Shown in pieces: positions 10,001-19,700 of a DNA stretch of 20,937 nt. Each line of letters starts with the position of its first letter. The stretch's first letter is position 1. This DNA comes from Temnopleurus reevesii. Its lineage: Eukaryota > Echinodermata > Echinoidea > Temnopleuroida > Temnopleuridae. Made by a program: the position numbers and the translations under genes. The notes below the pieces were generated by a model, which searched no databases, was not told where the DNA came from, and saw only the letters and a program-made list of their open reading frames with translations. The DNA lies in the NCBI GenBank assembly GCA_036244855.1, contig BQKZ01005610.1, forward strand, positions 14,304 to 35,240. Direction: 5' to 3'.

Positions 10001-13000
10001 AGGTATAAGGAAACTTCATGAAAAGATAATGAACTTGTTTGTGTTATGTGCTCATAGAACTTAGAGGATGAGGTCTCTTTGACACCGGCTCTCTATCAGG
10101 TATTTCATTCGTCACAGTCACAGCCTACTCACACTCAATCGGAATTACACGTCACACTGTGATGAGCCCTCCCAATGTGTGATGAGGATTTCTTGATTTT
10201 CCTGTTTGCTCACTGGTCTATGACGAGCCCATAGACAAGAGCATGCCTCTTGTGTGTACACGTCACCTGGAACTACTCGATCTGATTATGGAAGTAATTA
10301 TGAACGATCGAGAGCAGTTGAAGTGTTGACATTGGTTGACCTTTACTTCCCATCCACTGTGACTCTGACGAATGAAATTGGAAACTCAATATTAAGACAT
10401 TTTATGATTGGCTAATGAATTCCAATCTTCTCATGTGATCTCAGAGCTCACATGGTGAGGACATCTTTATTGCACTCACATTTTCAAAAAAAATGTATCT
10501 TTTGAGAGGCTGCCTTTTCTACTCATTCTACTCATTTAATAATTTTTTTGTTGTGTTGCTTTTTTTAATCCCCTAGGTAACAATCATGAAAGACAAAGTT
10601 GATGTGTCCTACATAGCTGGTCTATCAGGAGTCTTGCAATCTGCAGATGTATGGACCATCTCATTGGTTGATAAGAAAGACCTTCAGATCATTGGACCCA
10701 GTGGACCTTGTCGTTACGCTCTCTTTGCAAACATACCCGAAGATGTGAATGATCCAAATGAGAGGTATGCACAATTATTTATTTTATTGAATAGGATTGA
10801 ATATCGCACCTTTCAGTCATTATAAATTTAAAGGGCATATTATGATTTTTTATCTTTCCAAATTATTTTCATACAAGCTTTTTGTTTTTTCATGGTAAAT
10901 GCCCTTCATAATGCTATGGAATATTATATTCACTCCCCCCTTTTTTTTTGTGTGTGTGGGGGGGGGGGTAGCCAGCCTAGACCCTTCATCCCTCATTTTT
11001 AGTCTGAAATATCAGAGAAAAAAACATTCAGAATTCTGAAAAAGTTTAATTTACATGGATTGTAATTTCACAAACCAGTTAAATACATCAAACTATGTTT
11101 ATCTAATCCATTCACATTATTTAAGGGTGTCCTACTTGATAAGAATAATAGATATTATAATGATAGATATTATTTATATAGTAATTTTGTCATTTATTTC
11201 TAGGGCATTATTTTGAAGAAAGGACACCTCGTTGTTCAAAATAACGCATTTAAGTTTTTTATTTGTCATCATCAATTATATTCCAGATCAGATATCAATT
11301 ATTGTCTGCCATTATCAATTGATACCAGTGTGGATAATCGATATTTGCATTTGAATCGGGAGAACCTAACACAATCAAATCAGTCAATGTTTAAAATCAT
11401 TTATTCTCTTTTGCTGTCCATGAGATTGTAGAGATGAAGAATCATAATTAATTTTTTTAATACATCATTATGATCTTAGATGTCAGCAACATGGCTGCCT
11501 AGCAACCGGAAATTCCGAAACCCTAGAGGGCGGTCTAACCATAAATGATGATGCTGGAAAGTTAACAGCCTGGGTCAACAACATGTCAAAGGTCTTAGTG
11601 ACCTGTGATGGGGTTACTATTCAGGAGGTGGAGGGTGAGAAGTGGTTGGAACAGCCTGATGAAAGATTGGCTTTCCAGAGGGAGTTGACACAAGAAGAGA
11701 AGAGCACAGGACTGAAGGTCTTTCGTGCTTTTGCTGTATTGAAAGATCAAAGTGAGTTGAAAAGATTTTCTTGTTAAATATTTCAATTTTAATTTGTGAA
11801 ATATTTAGGTAAATTTTTTTGGATAAAATATTTTCCTTTACAAATTTTTCTTGATGAATTATTTTATTTCAGAAAATCCCACTTTAAATAATGCTGTCCA
11901 TTAGTGTCATTTTATGGAAACTGGGTTGTTTTTTTCAAAGTATCTTTTTAATCGTTTGGTATCATCACTGTCATATCAAATAACATTTGAATCATATTCC
12001 AATTAAAAAAATTGTTCTCTTCTAATACCCATAGGTGGAGCTGATGTATCTATTGAACTAGGGGGTTCCCCAAAACAGATGATCAAGCAACCCCCTGGTG
12101 TGGTGTATGCACTCAACTGTGGTGGACCAACTCATCAGGCGCTCAACGGAGCAGTGTTCATGAATACTCACACTCAGTACAAGCCTCTTAGCGCTGGTGG
12201 TGAGTAAAATTCATCTAAATTGGACAATTAAGCATTGGTAGAATTTCAAAAAATGGTTGGAAACTAAAGACATTGAATTAACGGGCCCCTTTACCAGATG
12301 ATTAAGCAACCCCCTGGCATGGCTTTCGCACTCAGTTGTGGTGGGCTAACTTATCAGGCGCTCAATGGAGTAAGGTTCATTAATACGCGCTTTCTGTACA
12401 AACCTCTTACCATTGGATGTTAGTAAGATTGATCTTCATGTAGAATGATCCAAATTCATTGTGTATTAGCCATTCAGGCCTGTGAACTAATTCCAGAGGG
12501 CTACAGTGATCAAAGAAGAAAGATAAATCGCTTCTAAAAAAAACGCTCTTTGTATTGGCTCATTTATGAAGTATTTTTTGCAATGTTTATGTTCATTAAT
12601 TTTTGATGGCATTCATAAATAAGAAATATTGAAATAATTGTTTAACAGATGAATGGAATGATGAGATCAATTTCATACAGTGCCAGAACTACCAACCATC
12701 TGGAAAATAGATGAAGTATATTGCCAGTTGGAGTTAGGGTTTACTTCACATATGAATGGCTTCACCAAAAAGTTCATTATTTTCTCTCAATTAGAGCTCA
12801 TTTGCTCCAACCTTTTTTCACATTCAATTTCTAGCCTCATGAATATTTCAAAAGGGTATTTTTTTTTAATTCTCACTACATATACCAATTATGATCATGA
12901 AAAGCAAAATAATAATAATAAATGATACCAAGGGTATCAGCTTCAGTTAATTTGAACTGTTCTGCCAGCGGTTCCTTCAGTAAAATAGAGCTATTATGGT

Positions 13001-14398
13001 GTTTTCGACTTCAGTCAACTGTGACGAAGGGCATGTTGACCGGAAGTAATACCGTATGTCATAGTTTTGCCCGTCTGCTTATTGTTAAGTCACAGGTAGT
13101 TGCACATGTAACAATGAGAAGATGCGTAAAACTATGATGAACTACTTCTGGTCGACTGTGACTGTCACAAATGAAATCAAAACCTCCATATTATTACCCT
13201 GGTTTATTGGATTCAGGCATGCAAGCAGACAATTACATTTTATGGAATCTTTACTGTAATAGGACTAATCTAATATTTTGTCTCTATCTTTCTTCAAAAA
13301 GGTTTTGACTGTTCGAACAAGTTCAACTGTGACACACCTCAGAATCGTAAACTCTATCACCTTTTGGGAGGGACTTATGACTCCTACCTCCACAGTACCC
13401 ACAATCGTACGCATAATGGATTTAAGGATTCAATAGAGTTTGAGGTAAATATCAGATCATAAACATATATGTTTGAGTTCTGAAATAGAAATCCAATCTT
13501 TGTAGGAAAGGTTGGAATCATTTTTTATCGTACTCTGAAATGCTTAGAACAAAATAATTAGTGTACATGCATATATGTTTGTCTTGGGATTAACACAAGA
13601 AATACTATGCAGAACATCACTCAAAAAACACCTGCATTCTTCTCCAATTTGTTTTCTTGTTATTTTTTTCATTTTTCTTTTAAAATTTCCCCCAAAATGG
13701 TTTTTGGTGATATTACTCATGAGTGTTTATAATTCTTTTTTTTTTTTTCAATTCTGTTCATATTTTACTTTCTCTTTTTGTTCTTGTTGTATTGAGATTT
13801 GAGAATGCTTTATTCAGAATTGAATATCTGATGCCAACATTAGAGTTTATGTTTGAAGTTTGTAAGAAAATGTTGGTTTGGGGAAAAGTTATGAGTATAT
13901 GAAGTAAAACACAACTAAATAAATCTTTTGCCAGAGATTCAATCCTCGCTACCCACAATAGATATGACTTGTTTACAGGGAAACCTGCATAGCGCCATTT
14001 GTGGTTCTTAATTTTATTTTGTTTTTGGTAGCTTGAATTGAGCGAGGACATCAATTACCGGTAGTCAATTTTATATTTGATTTTTTTTTTGTCTTCCAAA
14101 TTAGGTGAATACAGCAGCTTTAACATTTTAGTTAGAGACCACTTATATACTGCTAACAATACTGCAATACATTGTTTTTGGTTCATGCAGCTGCCAATAT
14201 TACGTGGAGACTACACCTTGCGTCTTTACACCGTAGGAGAGGGTATTTCAAATGGTTGGATTGATCTTAATGGTGTCGATATCACTGATAAGGTATGTAA
14301 ATTTTTTAGGTGTAAGGTATATGATTCATTTTATTCCTGAACAGTGAAAATTTGCAGGATTCACTTAAAATACCTTGGAATTACCCATTACAATGGAG

Positions 14399-14446
<48 letters not shown>

Positions 14447-16709
14447 CGACAATGACGACGCCAACGATGCCGATGACGATGACGACGATGATGATGATGA
14501 TGATGATGATGATGGTGATGTTGACATTATTGATAGTAATGAAAATTATTCCCCCTCACAGTGGAAATGAATGACACAATGACAAAGTCATTCCTGTTTT
14601 TAAGTAGTTTATTTTTTAGGGTAAGTTGTGCAGCTCTCCTCCAAATTGAATCTTTCCAAAGTCGAAAGACTCATGTGGTACCAAAATGTTTGACTAAGGC
14701 AGATTCACCTAATTCTTGAATTTGATAAAGTACATTGGAAACTCAGTATAACGAGGGGCTTGGGAACCTCACAATTACCTTGTTATACAGTGTAGCAGTA
14801 ATTTTTTTATAGCACAGTTAAAAACAAATAAGTTACTAATAGCTGGGACCACATTTGTTACCTCTTTATATCAGATATTTTGTTATATCAGATCTCTTTG
14901 TAACGAGTTTCCGCTGTACATGACAAATCCCTGATGCAGATCTCCAAAAGGCCCCCAAATGAGCTTCCAATCTCAGACTCCTTTCCCGTGACAGGACATA
15001 TCATGAAGTAACCTTCCTATAGAGATCATCTTAGATTTGCTAATCAAGGGATCTCGTCAGAATGTCAGCTATACACTCAACTTAAAGTAGTTTTTCTTCC
15101 TTATTTTGACCTGTCACATATGCAGATTGGTGATCAGTTGAAAAGCAAGGTTAACATGCATGCAGCAGGAATCACAGCCAAAACCTGTGAATTACCCATC
15201 CGAGTACAAATGGAAAACCCTATTCTAACATTCAGCACAAGTGAGTACTAGATTCTTTTGCTTTGGGGAAAGATTGAGAAAGAGATTTGCCACCTACTTT
15301 TGATCTTTACAGTCTTTTTTTTTTACTTTCCCCTTTTTCATGCCCACAGTCACCCATTTTAGCTAACAGATGGGGGTAGTGGTTGAGCTTCAAACATATT
15401 AAATCTCATTTCATTATAATTTTCCTGAAAATCATATCATTCTATCATGTAGAAATGATAATTTTATTCAGTGTGTTATTAATTTTTCTCATCCCATATA
15501 GAATTTTCCATATAACAGACTGTTTTTTGTATGAATATGGTTTCAAATAGCGCTGAAGTTATGTGACTGTCTGGATTTAATTACAAATGTAAAAGCTCTC
15601 TTATGTTATAGGCTTAACATTTTAACTGATGTCAGGAAAAGCATTAAATGAAATTTATGAATTAAATCTATTTTCATCAAAATGGCAGTTGAACAGAAGG
15701 ACTCCCCAGGTATACTTTGGGGAAAATTCAAAATCAAGGGAGAGACCAGGAGATTTAGTGATCAAATGGACTAAATGTTGTAAAGTTGGAGTCTCTACAG
15801 TAATGCTTGAATTTTCTATTTTGCTATTCAGGGCAAGGAGATGTACGTGTGTCTGGAATACTGGTTTATGACAAGACTTTCAAGGAGCCTTCGCTTACTG
15901 CAGAGGAGAAACAAAAGGAGACACGAATCCAGCAAGAGGTCAGACATTAATAATGATGATAATGGTGGCTATTTGTATAGTGCACAGGTCTACCTTATGG
16001 CACTCATGGCGCTTTGAAACAAAGACAAACATAGAAACAGATAGAGAAAACATAATGAAGACAGAAAGTAATAAGCATCATTTGAGGATCTCCTGAACTG
16101 TTTTTACTGCAGCACAGTGAGATATAATAAGGAATGAACTAATTAGTTAGATGAAGACCTGTTTCAGATGGGACTTGAAGGGTTCTGTTGATGAGATTTG
16201 TTGTATTTGTTCAGATAATTGCATTCATTTATTAGTCATAGTCCTTTTCTTTTGATGTATTTTACAAAGTCATTTTTAGAGAAATGAATTGATACGTACA
16301 TTGCAGATCAAAATAGTTTTTACCTTTAATCAACATAAAAGTCAATAGCAATGGGTCATATTTATTGTTTTGTATGGGAGCGTCGTGGTGCNACTTATAT
16401 ACTGCTAACAATACTGCAATACATTGTTTTTGTTTCATTCAGCTGCCAATATTACGTGGAGACTACACCTTGCGTCTTTACACCGTAGGAGAGGGTATTT
16501 CAAATGGTTGGATTGATCTTAATGGTGTCGATATCACTGATAAGGTATGTAAATATTTGTTAGGGTGTAATATATATGATTTCATTTTAAAAACCTTTCT
16601 AATTACCCATTATAATGGAGTGATGATGATGATGATGATGACGATGACGACGACGATGGTGATGATGATGATGATGATGATAATGATGATGATGATTGAA
16701 GAGAATGAC

Positions 16710-16742
<33 letters not shown>

Positions 16743-19700
16743 GAGGGTGATGATGACGATGGTGATGTTGACATTAATGATAGTAATGAAAATTATTCCC
16801 CGTGATATGTGTGACCGTGAAAATGAATGATACAATTGCAAAGTCATTCCTGTTTTAGTAGTTTATTTTTTAGGGTTGTGCAGCTCTCCTCAAAGTTGAA
16901 TTTTTCCAAAGTCGAAAGACCCCTGTGGCACCAAGAGGTTTGACTCAGGCAGATTCACCTAATTCTTGAATTTGATAAAGTACATGACAAATCTCTGATA
17001 CAGATCTCCAAAAGGCCTCCAAATGAGCTTCCAATCTTAGACTCCTTTCCCATGACAGGAAATATCATGAAGTAACCTTCCTATAAAGTTACCTCCCTAT
17101 AGGGATCATCTCAGATTTACTAATCAAGGGTTCTCATCAGAATTTCAGATTTCCAATCAACTTAAAGTTGTTTTTGTTCTCATTATTTTGACCTGTCACA
17201 TATATTAATTGCAGATTGGTGATCAGTTGAAGAGCAAGGTTAACATGCATGCAGCAGGAATCACAGCCAAAACCTGTGAATTACCCATCCGAGTACAAAT
17301 GGAAAACCCTATTCTAACATTCAGCACAAGTGAGTACTAGATTCTCTTGCATTTGGGAAAGATTGAGATAGAGATTTGCCACCCCCTTTACAGTCTTTTT
17401 TTTTTTTTTTTACTTTCCGCTCTTTCATGCCCACAGTCACCCATTTTAGCTAACAGATGGGGATAGTGGTTGAGCTTCATACATATTAAATCTCATTTCA
17501 TTATAATTTTCATGAAAATCATATCATTCTATCATGTAGAAATGATAATTTTATTCAGTGTGTTATTGATTTTTCTCATCCCATATAGAATTTTCCATAT
17601 AACAGACTGTTTTTTGTATGAATATGGTTTCAAATAATGCTGAAGTTATGTGACTGTCTGGATTTAATTACAAATGTAAAAGCTCTCTTATGTTATAGGC
17701 TTAACATTTTAACTGATGTCAGGAAAAGCATTAAATGAGATTCATGAATGAAATCTATTTTCATCAAAATGGCAGTTGAACAGAAGGACTCCCCAGGTAT
17801 ACTTTGGGGAAAATTCAAAATCAAGGGAGAGACCAGGAGATTTAGTGATCAAATGGACTAAATGTTGTAAAGTTGGAGTCTCTACAGTAATGCTTGAATT
17901 TTCTATTTTGCTATTCAGGGCAAGGAGATGTACGTGTGTCTGGAATACTGGTTTATGACAAGACTTTCAAGGAGCCTTCGCTTACCGCAGAGGAGAAACA
18001 GAAGGAGACAAGGATCCAGCAAGAGGTTGGGCACTTTATTTATTAGTCATATTCTTTTAATTTTTGATGTATTTTACAAAGTCATTATTAGGGAAATGAA
18101 TTGATACGTACATTGCAGATCAAAATAGTTTTTACCTTTAATCAACATAAAAGTCAATAGCAATAGGTCATATTTATTGTTTTGTATGGGAGCGTCGTGG
18201 TGCAGTGCTTCGGACTCTCGCCTCTTAACTAGAGGGTCGGTGGTTCGAATCTCTCCCAGGGCGTTAATTTCCTTCAGCAAGAAATTTACCCATAGTGTGC
18301 TGCACTCAACCCAGGTGAGGTGAATGGGTACCGGCAGGAATTTACTCTTCTAAATGCAGAAGCGCCTACTTGGCAGCTATGCTATGGCCGGGTAATAATA
18401 TTAGACAATTTGTCTCGCGCCTCTGAATAGGTGACTAGAGAGATGGCGTGTTTAAATGCTATATATCATCATAAGTCTTGCTGCGACGCTGACATTTATT
18501 TTCCTCTGATATCTTGTTATTTGGCTCAAAAACATCACTCTTCATCTCTTGAACATCTTAATTTGATTGTTTTTTACATGTTATCACTTTGATCCTCATA
18601 CAAATAGGTAAATTGATAGAAAATAAACTAGAATTCTGACTTGTAATGTATATAAGTTTGCAGGATATTGAAAAGATTATTTTTAATTGCATCTCTCTTA
18701 GAAGATTTCATTCCATTAACGATTCAATCTCACTTTTTTGATAGGGGAAAAGAAATCTCTGATTGAAAGCTTTGGCTGTATTGTAGAGGAATGAGATTCC
18801 TTCATGTATGAATTTTTTTCTTTTCATACAGCAATAATGCTGTGTTAATATCACTATGCAAATTTCAGCTCATTGACGGTTTAAAACTGATGAAACTGTA
18901 GTTTTCATTTTGAAAATTGTCCTACCCCTAACCCCCCAAACCCCATAGGCCTTGGTTGCTTTCCCTCTCCTTTCCCACTCTTTTTCCTCCTTTTCTTTTT
19001 TATTGTTCTGCCTCATGCCTGATTGAAGCTATACAGGTATAGTCTAATTCTTGCTTTCAGATGGCAAGTTGAATATATACTGGACATTTGGGTGAAAAAC
19101 AAATAAATATTGAATAAATAAACCTAATTTAAACCACTCAATTTTCTCTCAACAGCTTGCTGATAAGTTGCTACCACTGAGTCGTACATTCTCTCTCAAG
19201 GAGATGAAGATTGCTGGCTGGTCTCAAAACCTCTTGGAAAATGCTTCAGGAGATGTAAGTTCTTTATTTTTTAACTTTTTGTACTTTCAAGGTGGAAGAA
19301 ACATTGAATGTATTGATTGTGCTTGTTGTCGGGAACCATTTTTTTTAAAGAAATAATTTTTTGTTGCTTTTATTTTGAGATATAATACAATTTACAAATT
19401 GCGCAATGCAGTCGGGACTGCCATGCGGCGTTTCACTTGTTAATTTTAGATGAATTTTATTATTGTTTTTTTTCCGTTCCTTTTCACTGTTTTGTTGTGA
19501 TAATAATTTCACTAATTTCTGCAACTATACAATTTCTATGGTTTGAAAGAGGTTCATTGTGATGAAGAATAACTGAAGAGAGTTGATCAGTTGTCTCACG
19601 ATGTACAAACGTAGTATGCAATTGGTTTGACGTTTCGGCTGATGTATACTGCTCGACTTCATCAGACTATTATGAGCATAGATCTCGCTGCGTGCACCTT

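Larger units (their letters stand above)
12200..13301 (+). other. Intron 7
   Basis: gtgagt...aaaaag. It holds the decayed exon 7 copy (12288-12424) and the foldback fragment (13034-13177). The rest is AT-rich and featureless. Confidence 0.7.
14141..16391 (+). repeat. Large direct duplication, copy 1 (exons 9-11 and introns)
   Basis: Matches 16393-18203 nearly end to end, introns included. It is about 440 bases longer, mainly because of a MITE (14733-14916) and another insertion (about 15950-16221). It ends abruptly at the N, inside the first bases of a SINE that is complete in copy 2. Confidence 0.9.
16393..18203 (+). repeat. Large direct duplication, copy 2
   Basis: Starts directly after the N with sequence equal to 14141 onward. 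It contains exons 9', 10' and 11' and reaches the SINE start (…GGTGC) where copy 1 stops. It lacks both copy 1 insertions and keeps an intact empty site for the MITE. Confidence 0.9.

Noticed and set aside
11204..11431. Exon after tttctag in intron 5
   Set aside because: Joining it to exon 5 gives a stop after a few codons, whereas 11480 fits the phase.
12649..12709. Extra exon between exons 7 and 8 (DEWNDEINFIQCQNYQPSG)
   Set aside because: It has an acceptor but runs into TAG with no donor; exon 7 joins exon 8 exactly in phase without it.
14344..14574. Poly-Met and poly-Asp frames after exon 9
   Set aside because: Microsatellite translation; the exon ends at the donor at 14293.
16365..16805. 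146-residue frame crossing the N
   Set aside because: It joins unrelated contig ends and a microsatellite; only 16443-16544 is exon.
18191..18264. Functional tRNA gene
   Set aside because: Box A and B are present, but the anticodon and acceptor stems pair poorly and a SINE body follows without a terminator.
18074..18280. Minus-strand 68-residue frame
   Set aside because: It is the reverse reading of the SINE head, a common source of false proteins.
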